Of a stretch of 64,000 nucleotides of DNA, positions 37,732 to 47,947 are shown one piece after another. Source of the stretch: Alteromonas antoniana (GTDB lineage Bacteria > Pseudomonadota > Gammaproteobacteria > Enterobacterales > Alteromonadaceae); contig NZ_JAESDH010000014.1 in the NCBI RefSeq assembly GCF_019249295.1, positions 1 through 64,000 on the forward strand, read 5' to 3'. Every line of letters begins with the position of its first letter. Positions within the stretch are counted from its first letter, which is position 1. A model generated the notes under the pieces. It did not search any database and was not told the DNA's origin. It saw only the letters and a list, made by a program, of their open reading frames with translations. A program made the translations under genes and the position numbers.

Positions 37732-39237
37732 ATGGCTGAAATTGAATTAAAATTTGTCACTCGCCAGAGTGTTTTAGCGCCATTCATGGAGAAAGTCATT
37801 CCGGCACTGCAGCAGCAGGGGATGGGCGTTTCCAAAGCGACGGAAATGCGCTTACAGAATGATTATTACGATACCCAGGAACATGAGTTTCAGGCGCGCA
37901 AGATGGGCTTTCGCGTGCGGGGTAACAATGGCGAGTTTGAGCAAACTCTGAAAACCCACGGAAAAGTGAGTGGCGGGTTGCATGAGCGCGCCGAGCACAA
38001 CGTTGCGTTGTCAAAAGATGAACCCGATCTGACACTGTTCGACGCGTCTGTCTGGCCGCAGGATTTAAATATCAAACAACTTGCCGGGCGTCTTGAACGT
38101 CAGTTCAGCACCCATTTCACGCGGACGGCGTTCGATATCCAGGTTGAAAACACCGTTATTGAGCTGGTGCTTGATGAGGGGGAAGTGACCACAGGCAAAG
38201 CACAGTCTCCTATTCACGAAATTGAACTGGAGTTGAAGTCCGGTGATGTAGGGATGGTCTTTACCATTGCCCGCATTATCAACGAGGTGCTACCGGTTCG
38301 CTTAAGCGATGTTTCAAAAGCGGCCCAGGGCTATCAGTTATTGCATGGTATTCAGGCTCAGGTGACATCATTGCCTGCGTTTTTACCACTGGACAGAAAC
38401 TGCAGTACAGAAGAAGCGTTCGCCACTGCGATGCGCTGTGCGCTGGCGCACTGGCAGCGTCACGAACACCTGTTTATGGAAACAGGCTCAATTAAGATGC
38501 TGGCCGAAGTGGCCAAGAGCCTGCGTCTGATGCTGCAAAGCGTATCGCTGTATCTGCCGGTATTGCAGTGCCCGGCAATGCTGTCACTGCATAAACAGTT
38601 ACTGAATTATGCACAGGAATGGTTGTGGCAGGACGATTTACAAAGCCTGCGGTATTTATTGTCGAAAAAGAGCCTGTTCAATAAAAACCTGGCACGCCAC
38701 CCCTCATTGTTAAGTTACCTGCAAGGACGAAAAGCCGGATTACTACAGGCCCATAACCCTGAAAATCTGTTTTTCGAAACCACTGCCACATCGGCGAAGT
38801 TGTCGGCTTCTGCCATTCTGCATAACCGGCCCTGGCGGAAAGAAGCTAAAGGATATGACATGCCGGTTATGGAACACGCCAAGGGGTGGTTGTCACAGGG
38901 GTGGCAAACGGTACAACAGAGTATGCCGGTTAATCGTGACATGGCGGCGGCGAACTACACGGCAATCGAGATTTTGTTGCGCCAGACACTGTGGAACGGC
39001 TTTTTGCTCGCCGATTTATTCGTAGAAGAACAGGGAACCTTTCGGGCACCGTGGCTTGATCTGCTGACCGGTATTGATGAGCTTCGCGCGCTGCTGATGC
39101 TCAGACACACGCTTAAAGAAGCCGAGCCGGAAGCAGAGGATGAGCTGGAGGCGTGGGTTGATGAAAAGACCCAAAGTTTGCTGAAAGTGATGGAACGGAC
39201 GCGACAGGTTGCAATGCGTGGCGACGTTTACTGGTAA
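37732..39237 (+). CDS. Inorganic triphosphatase, CYTH-CHAD protein (YgiF type)
   Basis: The start at 37732 gives MAEIELKFVT, the canonical CYTH N-terminus with the ExExK metal/phosphate motif; the frame is open further upstream but without family similarity. The 501 residues comprise a CYTH tunnel domain (about 1-205) with the acidic and basic residues that hold triphosphate (EIELKF, RVRGNN, ELVLDEGEV, EIELELKSG). A helical CHAD domain (about 225-495) with conserved His/Arg follows. E. coli YgiF hydrolyses inorganic tripolyphosphate. No clear Shine-Dalgarno is seen. The next gene follows after 29 bp. Confidence 0.9.
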   Translation: MAEIELKFVTRQSVLAPFMEKVIPALQQQGMGVSKATEMRLQNDYYDTQEHEFQARKMGFRVRGNNGEFEQTLKTHGKVSGGLHERAEHNVALSKDEPDLTLFDASVWPQDLNIKQLAGRLERQFSTHFTRTAFDIQVENTVIELVLDEGEVTTGKAQSPIHEIELELKSGDVGMVFTIARIINEVLPVRLSDVSKAAQGYQLLHGIQAQVTSLPAFLPLDRNCSTEEAFATAMRCALAHWQRHEHLFMETGSIKMLAEVAKSLRLMLQSVSLYLPVLQCPAMLSLHKQLLNYAQEWLWQDDLQSLRYLLSKKSLFNKNLARHPSLLSYLQGRKAGLLQAHNPENLFFETTATSAKLSASAILHNRPWRKEAKGYDMPVMEHAKGWLSQGWQTVQQSMPVNRDMAAANYTAIEILLRQTLWNGFLLADLFVEEQGTFRAPWLDLLTGIDELRALLMLRHTLKEAEPEAEDELEAWVDEKTQSLLKVMERTRQVAMRGDVYW

Positions 39238-39266
39238 ACATTAACCGCAACTATTTAAGGCGCAAG

Positions 39267-40364
39267 ATGACTTCGTTGTCGTTGATATATACTTACTCAC
39301 TAATGGCGTCGTCTGCCTTCTGGGGCGTGTTGGTGATCAAGTTCTGGGCCACGCATGAAAAGCTGCCGGGCAGAAACTGGATATTGATTGCACTGTTGCT
39401 CTGGCCCTTTCTCATTCTTGATGAGTGGCTTAAGTACACAGAATCTTTCGGTATGGCCTGGGCGCTCGGAGCGTCTGACTTTGTTGCCCCAGTGCTGCTT
39501 GCCTGTTGCTATCGGGCAACCAAGCTGCTGGTTGTTGATAAACCGACATATCGTCGCCGCCTCTGGGCACCGGTGCTGGCAATTGCCTTGCTGCAGTCAA
39601 CCCTGGTCTTTATTCCTGTTGCGCTTCGCCAGACCTGGTTCGACGGTTCGCCCACCGGCGCGCCGCTCACGTGGTGGCCGGTGTATTCGGTAAATCTGCT
39701 GGCCGGCTTTTCCGTTCTGCTTTATAGCATTCTCATCGCTGAGCTTATTCAGCATTATCACCGCTATCTGGCAGAGCAGGTTGTAGACACCGCGCAATAT
39801 CGTATCCGACGAATGGCTGGAGTTGCCGGGACCACTGTTGGTATGAGTTTCGTCAGTATTCTCCTGGTCACTGCCGCGGCGTTTGGCTTCTTCCCGGTAG
39901 CGTTCTGGCAATCGCTGCTGCATATGTTGATGGCGTTGGTAACCTTATTGTTGCTGGCTGGGCTGACAACGCCAAGAAAAACGTCTCCCAGCCCGCTGGA
40001 TTACGAAAGACTGGAAGCCTGCAGCGCTCAGCAACAGGAAATGCGTGAAACCCTGCAACGGGCAGAGCAGGTTATTATCGATAAAAAGCTCTACAAAAAG
40101 CTGGGCCTGACGTTGAAGCAGTTTTGTGTCTACGCAGAGACGGATCCTACGTTACTGGCCATATCACTGCGATTGCTCAGACAAAAAACCTTCAGAGTGT
40201 GGGTATTCAGCTACCGTCTGGAGTATGCAAAAAACATATTGCTGCGCACTGACACCAGCATTTCTGCTGTGTCAAAGCGTTTGGGGATCCCCTCCGGTAC
40301 GGTGCTTAGCGACGCGCTGGTTAAATATGCAAAAGACAATCAGACAGGGACGAAAACCGCCTGA
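39267..40364 (+). CDS. Seven-helix membrane protein with C-terminal AraC-like DNA-binding region
   Basis: The 365 residues have seven hydrophobic segments in the first 230 (for example ALLLWPFLILDEWL, FVAPVLLACCY, MLMALVTLLLLAGL), then a linker. The AraC/XylS-like region (about 270-360) has LGLTLKQFCVYAETDPTLLAISLRLLRQKTFRVWVFSYRLEYAKNILLRTDTSISAVSKRLGI. The second helix-turn-helix is short and weakly conserved. Membrane-bound AraC-type regulators of this layout occur in marine bacteria and flavobacteria; their signals are mostly unknown. It follows the CYTH-CHAD gene by 29 bp and is convergent with the ferredoxin gene. Confidence 0.78.
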   Translation: MTSLSLIYTYSLMASSAFWGVLVIKFWATHEKLPGRNWILIALLLWPFLILDEWLKYTESFGMAWALGASDFVAPVLLACCYRATKLLVVDKPTYRRRLWAPVLAIALLQSTLVFIPVALRQTWFDGSPTGAPLTWWPVYSVNLLAGFSVLLYSILIAELIQHYHRYLAEQVVDTAQYRIRRMAGVAGTTVGMSFVSILLVTAAAFGFFPVAFWQSLLHMLMALVTLLLLAGLTTPRKTSPSPLDYERLEACSAQQQEMRETLQRAEQVIIDKKLYKKLGLTLKQFCVYAETDPTLLAISLRLLRQKTFRVWVFSYRLEYAKNILLRTDTSISAVSKRLGIPSGTVLSDALVKYAKDNQTGTKTA

Positions 40365-40431
40365 TTAGCGCTCTTTTGCCTGTTTTTGTAACCTTCCGCT
40401 GGCATTACTATCGCCGATCTGCCGTTGACTA

Positions 40432-40677
40432 TCAGGCGCACAATGCGGCGTACTTCTCTGCCAGTTGGTCCAGTGACTCTCTGCGTTTTGGGTCAGGCAC
40501 AATACACTCTACCGGACATACGCCTACACAGCTTGGCGAGTCGTAATGGCCGATACACTCAGTGCACCGATCGGGGTTGATTTCATAAACGTCATTACCG
40601 GCAAAAATGGCGGTATTCGGACACTCATCAACACATAAATCGCAGTTGATGCATTCATCAGTAATGGTTAACGCCAT
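40432..40677 (-). CDS. yfhL: YfhL-type 2[4Fe-4S] ferredoxin
   Basis: With the ATG at 40677 (AGGAG upstream) the protein has 81 residues. It carries two [4Fe-4S] cluster motifs: CINCDLCVDECP and CTECIGHYDSPSCVGVCPVECI. The second has an eight-residue insertion, the hallmark of the Alvin/YfhL ferredoxin group with very low-potential clusters. YfhL donates electrons in reductive pathways; in E. coli it has been linked to tRNA hydroxylation partners. Its upstream gap (40678-40963) holds no other gene. Confidence 0.93.
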   Translation of the reverse strand: MALTITDECINCDLCVDECPNTAIFAGNDVYEINPDRCTECIGHYDSPSCVGVCPVECIVPDPKRRESLDQLAEKYAALCA

Positions 40678-40963
40678 GGCTTCGCTCCTGTGATAAGGAT
40701 GGTTTGCAGATATCACAGGCAATGTTAAGAGCACAGGTTTATGCTGGCAAAGTGAATATGGATAAGTCTTGATTCAGGTCAACAAGGAATATTCATCAGG
40801 CTTCTGAACACCCGCTGCAGTCTGAAACAAGCCGACTAGGCGTTGTGTTTAAGGGCATATCACTACAGTTTGATATAAGGTGCCGGAGGGCAAAAAGAGA
40901 AGATGATAAACCGGGTATTGGTGCTAACAGGCATGTATGTCGTGGCAACTATAGGGCGCACAG

Positions 40964-41644
40964 TTAACTATCATAAAACTCACGGGCCAGGATGTCCTGA
41001 GTAAACGTCTTTCGCAAATAGAATCCGCGCGGACGGGTTTTAATTCGATTACCCTCTTCATCCAGCGCGTCAGTTAACACGCTGCCATTGGCAGCTTTAG
41101 GACGAATGTGCAGCGCGTTACCATGGCGCGCGGTAATCGCCTCCACGTTGCCTAACAGGATAAGTTCGGTCAGCTCCTCCCAGTCCTGTTGCAATAACCG
41201 GTCTTCCTCTGCTGAGGGGGTCCAGAAAAATCCTGTCGCAACACGGCGTTGTGCCAGTGGAATTTGCCGGTCACCTTCAAGCGGAAGCCACAGCACCATT
41301 TGCAATTTATTACGTACACTGGAGGTTTGCCAGGTGACACCGGGCTGAGGCAAAAGCGGCGCAAAGCAGACATACGTTGTCTCAAGCGGCTTTAACGCGG
41401 CATCAATTGGAATGGTTTTCAGTTCAATGCCTAGTTCCGGGAAGTCCTGCTGTGGCTTTGACCCTGCCGTGGCCCCCAGCCATAATTCCAGCAGCATGCC
41501 CGGCCAGCCTTTATGACGCTGCAGGTTGTCAGGAATAGCGACGTCAGCCATCGAGGCCAGATCGCCCAGCGTCAGGCCAGCTATTCGATGGCAACGCTCA
41601 AGCAGTTCATCAGGGGAGGACGGAGGCGTCCGTGGTGGCTGCAT
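40964..41644 (-). CDS. mutH: DNA mismatch repair endonuclease MutH
   Basis: MutH nicks the unmethylated strand at hemimethylated GATC sites after activation by MutS and MutL. The 226 residues keep the catalytic DX(n)ExK motif: D67, E74 and K76 in [14 protein letters not shown], with the same spacing as in E. coli (D70, E77, K79). C-terminal [14 protein letters not shown] is also typical. MutH implies Dam methylation and restricts the host to a subset of gammaproteobacteria, including Alteromonadales. Divergent from rppH with a 240-bp gap; this mutH-rppH-ptsP order is widely conserved. Confidence 0.97.
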   Translation of the reverse strand: MQPPRTPPSSPDELLERCHRIAGLTLGDLASMADVAIPDNLQRHKGWPGMLLELWLGATAGSKPQQDFPELGIELKTIPIDAALKPLETTYVCFAPLLPQPGVTWQTSSVRNKLQMVLWLPLEGDRQIPLAQRRVATGFFWTPSAEEDRLLQQDWEELTELILLGNVEAITARHGNALHIRPKAANGSVLTDALDEEGNRIKTRPRGFYLRKTFTQDILAREFYDS

Positions 41645-41884
41645 ACTTTCCTCATTAGTTACTATGCACCGGCGCAGTATATCAGCAACTGCAACCGGCT
41701 GCTTTGCCTGTCAGAGGACGGTATACTTGGCGTGTTCTTCAGCGTGATCCGGTGTTCATTGTAAACACCATAATCCTGCTTCTGAACAGCCCCCGCGTTA
41801 CAGGCAAATTATTAATGCTTTGAATGCTCAGCAGTTTATGGTCAAATGCCAGAATAGAAAAGTTTATCGTGCCCGGGAGTCTAC

Positions 41885-42415
41885 GTGATAGATGCCGACG
41901 GATTCCGTGCGAATGTGGGCATAGTGATTTGCAACAAAATGGGTCAGGTATTTTGGGCAAGGCGTTATGGTCAACATTCATGGCAGTTTCCTCAAGGCGG
42001 AATTGATGAAGGGGAAACTGCAGAACAAGCGATGTATCGGGAGCTTCATGAGGAAGTAGGGTTAACGCCAAAAGACGTGACCATACTTGGCGTAACGCGC
42101 AACTGGTTACGCTATAAATTGCCGAAACGGTTGATTCGGCAGGGAAGTAACCCGGTATGTATCGGACAAAAACAAAAGTGGTTTTTACTGCAACTGGACT
42201 GCAATGAAAAAGATGTCGATGTACTGAAAACCGGCCACCCGGAGTTTGATGACTGGCGATGGGTTAGTTACTGGTATCCCATTCGTAATGTGGTTTCGTT
42301 TAAGCGCGACGTCTACCGACGTGTGATGAAGGAGTTTGCGGGAACCGCAATGCCTGTGCATCAGCGTCATCACAATCAGACTTCGAAACGTCAGCGTAAG
42401 CGCAGGCGCGGCTAG
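41885..42415 (+). CDS. rppH: RNA pyrophosphohydrolase
   Basis: RppH removes pyrophosphate from the 5' triphosphate end of mRNA and so starts RNase E-dependent decay. The 176 residues start with GTG ([17 protein letters not shown] aligns with E. coli [17 protein letters not shown]) and contain a full Nudix box, [23 protein letters not shown] by position 37-59. The tail is basic (KRQRKRRRG). Length is as in E. coli (176). ptsP follows within 40 bp, as in many gammaproteobacteria. Confidence 0.96.
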   Translation: MIDADGFRANVGIVICNKMGQVFWARRYGQHSWQFPQGGIDEGETAEQAMYRELHEEVGLTPKDVTILGVTRNWLRYKLPKRLIRQGSNPVCIGQKQKWFLLQLDCNEKDVDVLKTGHPEFDDWRWVSYWYPIRNVVSFKRDVYRRVMKEFAGTAMPVHQRHHNQTSKRQRKRRRG

Positions 42416-42451
42416 GAGGTTAAGGTGGGACAAGACGCCGGTAAAGGGAAT

Positions 42452-44743
42452 ATGCTGACGACGCTGAAAAGCATCGTGCAGGAGATTAACCAAATCCCGC
42501 AGCTGGAAAAAGCGTTGTTCCGTCTGGCTACCCGCGTTAAACAAACCATGCAGGTGAACTCCTGCTCAATCTACCTGGCGGATTACGAAAACCAGGAGTT
42601 TATCCTTAAAGCCACTGACGGCTTGCATCCTGATGCCGTCGAACAGGTGCGTATCGGATTTTCCGAAGGGTTGATTGGCCTTGTAGGTCAGCGCGAAGAA
42701 CCTCTGAATATCGAAAATGCGCACCAGCATCCCCGCTTCAAGCACTACCCCGAAGTTAAAGAAGAAAACTACAACGCCTTTTTAGGCACCCCGATTATCC
42801 ATCAGCGAAAAGTGCTGGGGGTAATCACCATGCAGCAGCAGGATATGCGTCGATTCAGCGAAGACGAAGAAGCCTTTCTGGTCACGCTGGCGGCGCAGAT
42901 TGCGCTGGAAATCACCAATGCTGAAATTCGCGGTGCACTGACCAACAGCACGTCGCTGGATCATCTACCGAAACAAAAAAATGTTCGCGGTATTGCTGGC
43001 TCGCCGGGTCTGGCGATTGGCCTCGGGTTTGCGCCGGAGCGAAAAATCGATCTGCGGGACTGGGTAGTACGCCATTCGAACAATGCAGAAAAAGAAATTC
43101 AGATATACCGCAAGGGTGTGGAAATTACCCGCGAGCATGTCGACAATCTTTCAGACAGGCTGGATAAAAATATACCTGATGATGTGAAGTCAATATTTCA
43201 GCTTTATCATCACTTGCTGGATGCAAACAGCCTTGGTCGTGAAGTCGAGGCGAAAATCAAAGAGGGGTGGGATGCGGCGTCTTCTCTGAAGATGGTAGTA
43301 GAGGCCTATGCTGCTCGCTTTGAAGCGATGGAAGACCCGTATATGCAGGAGCGGGCTATTGATATCATTGATTTATCAAACCGGATCCTGACCAACATTC
43401 TTATTGAGTCGCGCGGTCACACCATTATCGAGCGACAGGCGACCTGCGACAGTATCCTGGTGGCGCAAGAAGTGACCGCTACCATGCTAGCTGAATTTCC
43501 GCGCGATAAGCTCAAAGGTATTTTGTCCATTCGCGGCTCAAACAACTCCCATGCGGCAATTCTGGCCCGTGCTATGGGTGTACCGGCGGTTATGGGGTGT
43601 CAGAATGTGTCGCCGGCGCTACTCGAAGAGAAAGAAATTTTACTGGATGGCTATTCGGGTGAAGTGATTGTTGCGCCAGAGCGCAATATCCGCAATGAGT
43701 TTATTCAGCTTATTGAAGAAGAAAAAGCGATATCCGAGCGCATCAACGCCGATAGCGACAAGGCCTGTGAAACCTCAGATGGCTGCCGCGTAGCGCTGTA
43801 TATCAACGCCGGACTTTCGGCCGAGGTTGAGCTGCATGCTGGTGCCGGTGGCGATGGCATCGGACTGTACCGTACAGAAATTCCTTTTATGCTGCGCGAG
43901 CGCTTCCCTTCAGAGAAAGAGCAGGTGCAGCTTTACCGACAGGTACTTGAGTCATCACCGGATTTGCCTATCACAATGCGTACCCTGGATGTTGGCGGCG
44001 ATAAGCCACTACCGTACTTTCCGATTAACGAGGAGAACCCGTTTTTAGGATGGCGCGGGATCCGTCTTACACTGGACCATCCGGAAATTTTTCTGGTGCA
44101 GATACGGGCGATGTTACGCGCCAGCATCGGCATGAAGAATTTGCAGATCATGCTGCCCATGATTTCTTCCGTAGGCGAAGTGCTGGAAGCACGCCGGCTT
44201 ATCGACCAGGCATTCTATGAGATCAGTGACGAGGTTCAGCTTACGCAGGAAACACTGGTACGGCCTAAACTGGGTATAATGCTGGAAGTCCCTTCGGTGC
44301 TGTATCAGCTACCACAGCTGGCGCGCCACGTTGATTTCTTTTCAGTAGGCAGTAACGATTTGACCCAGTATCTTCTGGCCGTTGATCGAAACAATACCCG
44401 CGTTGCCAGCCTGTATAATGCCTACCATCCCGCTGTGCTAAGCGCTTTGTACGATATTGTCAGGCAATCCAATCAAAATCAGGTGCCGGTGACAGTGTGT
44501 GGTGAAATTGCCGGCGAGCCTGGTGGTGCAATCCTGTTACTGGGGATGGGGTATCGTAAACTCAGTATGAATGCATTTAACCTTCGCAAAATAAACTGGC
44601 TAATTCGCAATGTCAGCCTGCCTGAATGCAAAAGCCTGCTTTCCTGTGCGTTAACGTCAGATTCACAGGAACAGGTGTTTACGCATATCAATCAGTATCT
44701 TGAGGAAAAAGGGCTGGGTGGCTTAGTGCGCGCCGGAGCATAG
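42452..44743 (+). CDS. ptsP: PTS-Ntr enzyme I (phosphoenolpyruvate-protein phosphotransferase)
   Basis: EI-Ntr takes phosphate from PEP and passes it to NPr in the nitrogen-related PTS, which controls potassium and nitrogen responses. The start at 42452 has AAGGGA in front and yields the family N-terminus (MLTTLKSIVQEI); a GTG at 42425 in the same frame lacks similarity. The 763 residues have an N-terminal GAF domain (about 15-160), the EI N-terminal and phosphohistidine domains with H367 (GSNNSHAAILARAMG), and the PEP-binding barrel (IGLYRTEIPFM, VCGEIAGEPGG). Cotranscribed with rppH. Confidence 0.96.
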   Translation: MLTTLKSIVQEINQIPQLEKALFRLATRVKQTMQVNSCSIYLADYENQEFILKATDGLHPDAVEQVRIGFSEGLIGLVGQREEPLNIENAHQHPRFKHYPEVKEENYNAFLGTPIIHQRKVLGVITMQQQDMRRFSEDEEAFLVTLAAQIALEITNAEIRGALTNSTSLDHLPKQKNVRGIAGSPGLAIGLGFAPERKIDLRDWVVRHSNNAEKEIQIYRKGVEITREHVDNLSDRLDKNIPDDVKSIFQLYHHLLDANSLGREVEAKIKEGWDAASSLKMVVEAYAARFEAMEDPYMQERAIDIIDLSNRILTNILIESRGHTIIERQATCDSILVAQEVTATMLAEFPRDKLKGILSIRGSNNSHAAILARAMGVPAVMGCQNVSPALLEEKEILLDGYSGEVIVAPERNIRNEFIQLIEEEKAISERINADSDKACETSDGCRVALYINAGLSAEVELHAGAGGDGIGLYRTEIPFMLRERFPSEKEQVQLYRQVLESSPDLPITMRTLDVGGDKPLPYFPINEENPFLGWRGIRLTLDHPEIFLVQIRAMLRASIGMKNLQIMLPMISSVGEVLEARRLIDQAFYEISDEVQLTQETLVRPKLGIMLEVPSVLYQLPQLARHVDFFSVGSNDLTQYLLAVDRNNTRVASLYNAYHPAVLSALYDIVRQSNQNQVPVTVCGEIAGEPGGAILLLGMGYRKLSMNAFNLRKINWLIRNVSLPECKSLLSCALTSDSQEQVFTHINQYLEEKGLGGLVRAGA

Positions 44744-44954
44744 AGTATTTCGTAGGTGCGGCAGCTAAACCTGCAAAGGCGCACGCTACGTGAGTATCTG
44801 AAAAATACGGCCTGAACGAGTTACGACGTCCACTGGATTTTCCGCTTACATGTTGCCAGAGCATGTATAAAGATATTTTTATTTGTATGACTTTTTTGAG
44901 TCTTTCGCAAATATCCACTAGCTTTAAAGAGCCGCTTTTTTTAAGGAATGAGAA

Positions 44955-46247
44955 ATGCCGCTTTTTCGCAAAAAAACAAAGCACGCAGTGCAACCGGACC
45001 CTCTGACAATCGAAAGAACAGATAATTTCCTCGCTATTGTCGCTCACATGGGAATGATTGCGTTTGATGTTAATGGCATCATCCTTGATGTCAATGACAT
45101 GTTCCTGCAAGTTACGGGCTACGAACGAAATGAAGTCATTGGCAAACACCACAAGATGTTTTGCAATCCTTCACTGGTGGCGTCGAAAGACTATGCCCAT
45201 TTCTGGGATGATCTTAAACAGGGAAAGTCGTTCAAAGGGCAGTTCGAGCGCCGCAATAAAGCAGGTGATACGATCTGGCTTGAGGCCACCTATTTTCCGG
45301 TAAAAGATAATAGCGGCAATGTGTTGAGAGTGATAAAACTCGCTTCAGATATCACCCAGGAATACGCCAAAGCAAGAAGTAATGAAGCGCTGCTTAGTTC
45401 GCTGGACAGGTCAATGGCGGTGATCACCTTTACCACCGATGGACACATTCTTGACGCCAATGCGAACTTTTTGAGAACCATGAAAGTGACCCTGGATGGC
45501 ATCAAAGGGAAACATCACAGAATGTTCTGCGATGACGAATTTTACCGCGAAAATCCGGATTTCTGGACATTATTGGCCAGTGGAAAATTCCAGTCAGGTC
45601 GCTATCGCAGAATCGATGGACAGCAGCAGGAAATCTGGCTGGAAGCGAGCTACAACCCGGTGTATAACCCCGAGGGTAAAATCGACAGAGTCATTAAGTT
45701 TGCTGCTGATATCACTGAAAGAGTGAGAGCGGCGCAGAATGCGATTGAAATGGCTTCAGAAACGTCAGATATAACTTCCCGTTACACAGATGAAGCAATA
45801 GCGTCACTCACGATAGCCGAGCAGATTTCGGCAGCCATTCGCAGGCAGGTGACGCAGGCAAATAACAGCAGTCAACAACTCGCCGGACAGGCAACCGATA
45901 TCCGCGATATTGTCAGTACCATTCGAAGCATTTCAGAGCAAACGAATTTACTTGCACTTAACGCTGCTATCGAAGCCGCCCGTGCGGGTGAGGCTGGGCG
46001 CGGTTTTGCGGTTGTCGCCGACGAGGTGCGCACACTGGCAGGACGGGCCAGCGATGCCACACAGGATATCGAGAAGGTGGTGAGTGCCAACGCCGAGCTC
46101 ATTAACGACATTCATTCACAAATGGAAGACATCGATAAGAGTGCCACAGAAGGGCAGCAGGCTGTGATGTCAGTCTCATCCAATGTCGAGCAGGTAAAGT
46201 CCGGGATCCTGTCATTGGTGAGTGCAGTGAAGCAGCTTATCCGATAG
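44955..46247 (+). CDS. Soluble PAS-PAS chemotaxis transducer (BdlA-like)
   Basis: The 430 residues lack any membrane helix and contain two PAS domains of the same type (about 20-140 and 145-265). Each holds the paired motifs [16 protein letters not shown] and [20 protein letters not shown] plus a PAC segment ([18 protein letters not shown]). A shortened methyl-accepting signalling domain follows ([35 protein letters not shown]). This is the arrangement of BdlA of Pseudomonas, which links redox or nutrient cues to biofilm dispersal, and of other cytoplasmic transducers. The near-identical PAS domains suggest an internal duplication. Single gene between ptsP and the TSUP exporter. Confidence 0.9.
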   Translation: MPLFRKKTKHAVQPDPLTIERTDNFLAIVAHMGMIAFDVNGIILDVNDMFLQVTGYERNEVIGKHHKMFCNPSLVASKDYAHFWDDLKQGKSFKGQFERRNKAGDTIWLEATYFPVKDNSGNVLRVIKLASDITQEYAKARSNEALLSSLDRSMAVITFTTDGHILDANANFLRTMKVTLDGIKGKHHRMFCDDEFYRENPDFWTLLASGKFQSGRYRRIDGQQQEIWLEASYNPVYNPEGKIDRVIKFAADITERVRAAQNAIEMASETSDITSRYTDEAIASLTIAEQISAAIRRQVTQANNSSQQLAGQATDIRDIVSTIRSISEQTNLLALNAAIEAARAGEAGRGFAVVADEVRTLAGRASDATQDIEKVVSANAELINDIHSQMEDIDKSATEGQQAVMSVSSNVEQVKSGILSLVSAVKQLIR

Positions 46248-46312
46248 CGAAAAGTCGATTATTTGCGCGTTGCTTTGTGGTACGCTACGCGGCAAATAAT
46301 AAGGACGCGCTA

Positions 46313-47119
46313 ATGGATCCCACAATCATCATCTTCCTGAGCTGTATGGCTATCGGGACAGTTGTCGGTTTACTTGCCGGCATGCTGGGGATTGGTGGTG
46401 GGCTGATCATTGTCCCAGCGTTATCTTATCTGATGGTCCATCTCTTACCCTTGTCAGCCGATACCGTCATGCCTATTGCAGTAGCAACGTCGTTATCTAC
46501 CATCATATTTACCGGGGCGTCGTCTGCCCGCGCGCATTATAAACTCGGGAACCTGAAAAAGGAGCTGGTGGTTGTCACCGGGCTGGGAATTACAGCAGGT
46601 GCGATTGTTGGCGCTCAGATTGCCAGCCACATATCAGGCCATCTGCTAAAAAATATTTTTGCCACGCTGGTCATACTCATTGCTGCGCAAATGCTGTTTG
46701 GAAAGCGTGAAGCGTCCCGGTTCGCCTACACCCGACCTATTTTAGTCGCAGCTGGCTCAATAACCGGTGTAATCAGTGCGCTGATGGGGATTGGCGGCGG
46801 TGCGCTGCTGGTTCCCATGCTGATTTGGTTTCAGGTTAATATGCGTCATGCTATTGGTTGTGCCGCTATCAGTGGGCTTTTTATCGCTATTTTCGGCACA
46901 GCAAGCTTTGTGATCGCCGGGTGGAACCGCGCCGGATTGCCTGATTGGTCGATAGGATATGTTTACCTGCCCGCCACTTTTGGTATTGTAGCAACTTCTA
47001 TGTTTACCGCGAACCTTGGCGCGAAGCTTGGTCAGAAGACGAACACGCGGATTTTAAAGATGATATTGGCGATTTTACTGGTCATCGTCAGTATCCGTAT
47101 GATTTCAGGAATAGAGTAA
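46313..47119 (+). CDS. TSUP-family (TauE/SafE) membrane permease
   Basis: The ATG at 46313 with AAGGA upstream gives 268 residues with seven to eight hydrophobic segments. The inverted duplicated TSUP signature is present: AGMLGIGGGLIIVPAL in the first half and SALMGIGGGALLVPML in the second. The family exports or imports sulfite, sulfoacetate, taurine-related anions or thiosulfate; the substrate cannot be read here. It is three bases from lgt and in the TSUP-lgt-thyA order seen in many marine gammaproteobacteria. A GTG start 12 codons earlier is open but has no Shine-Dalgarno. Confidence 0.9.
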   Translation: MDPTIIIFLSCMAIGTVVGLLAGMLGIGGGLIIVPALSYLMVHLLPLSADTVMPIAVATSLSTIIFTGASSARAHYKLGNLKKELVVVTGLGITAGAIVGAQIASHISGHLLKNIFATLVILIAAQMLFGKREASRFAYTRPILVAAGSITGVISALMGIGGGALLVPMLIWFQVNMRHAIGCAAISGLFIAIFGTASFVIAGWNRAGLPDWSIGYVYLPATFGIVATSMFTANLGAKLGQKTNTRILKMILAILLVIVSIRMISGIE

Positions 47120-47122
47120 TTC

Positions 47123-47938
47123 ATGACAGACAGCAGTTATCTGGTTTTTCCCAATATTGATCCGATTATTTTTAGTATCGGTCCGCTGAGTGTGCGCTGG
47201 TACGGTGTGATGTATCTTGTCGGCTTTATTGCGGCTTACCTGCTGGCCCACAAACGGCTGGAAAATACCAACTGGTCCAAAGAACAGCTCAGTGACTTGC
47301 TGTTTTGGGGATTTGTCGGGGTCATTATCGGTGGCCGGTTGGGGTACGTACTGTTTTATCAGTTCGGCATGTTTCTGGATAATCCGCTGTATTTACTGAA
47401 AATATGGAGCGGCGGTATGTCGTTTCATGGCGGTTTGTTAGGAGTGCTTGCCGCGCTCTACTGGCAATCAAAGCGAATGAAGGCGACCTTTCTGGAAGTC
47501 GGCGACTTTGTAGCGCCGTTGGTTCCGATTGGTTTAGGCGCAGGCCGCATTGGTAATTTTTTAAATGCAGAGTTATGGGGACGAACCACCGACGTGCCCT
47601 GGGCTATTATTTTTCCGGGCGCAGGCGGCGAGCCGCGCCACCCGTCACAGTTGTATGAGTTCGCCCTTGAAGGCGTCCTGTTATTTATTATCTTGTGGCT
47701 GTATTCTGCAAGACCGCGTCCGGTAGGTGCTGTCAGTGGGCTGTTTTTATTAGGTTACGGAATCTTCCGCTTCATTGTAGAATATTTCCGCGAACCTGAC
47801 GCGCACATCGGTTTATACCAGATGGGCCTGAGCCAGGGACAACTTTTATGTTTGCCGATGATAGCTCTGGGGGGATGGTTACTATTCCGGGCCTATCGTC
47901 AGGGCGCAAAACCTGTCACAAAAACAACAACGAAATAG
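47123..47938 (+). CDS. lgt: Prolipoprotein diacylglyceryl transferase
   Basis: Lgt transfers diacylglycerol from phosphatidylglycerol to the lipobox cysteine of prolipoproteins, the first step of lipoprotein maturation. The 271 residues form seven membrane helices. They carry the Lgt signature region [18 protein letters not shown] and the MSFHGGLLG segment with the essential His. Also visible are RHPSQLYE and FREPD. Length is near E. coli Lgt (291). Substrates in this window include NlpD and the 20.9-kb lipoprotein. Nine bases before thyA; the lgt-thyA pair is conserved. Confidence 0.96.
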   Translation: MTDSSYLVFPNIDPIIFSIGPLSVRWYGVMYLVGFIAAYLLAHKRLENTNWSKEQLSDLLFWGFVGVIIGGRLGYVLFYQFGMFLDNPLYLLKIWSGGMSFHGGLLGVLAALYWQSKRMKATFLEVGDFVAPLVPIGLGAGRIGNFLNAELWGRTTDVPWAIIFPGAGGEPRHPSQLYEFALEGVLLFIILWLYSARPRPVGAVSGLFLLGYGIFRFIVEYFREPDAHIGLYQMGLSQGQLLCLPMIALGGWLLFRAYRQGAKPVTKTTTK

Positions 47939-47947
47939 ACAAACGCC

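Noticed and set aside
44688..45152. 154-codon minus-strand frame between ptsP and the PAS transducer
   Set aside because: It is antisense to the starts and ends of two well-supported genes and has no similarity to proteins.
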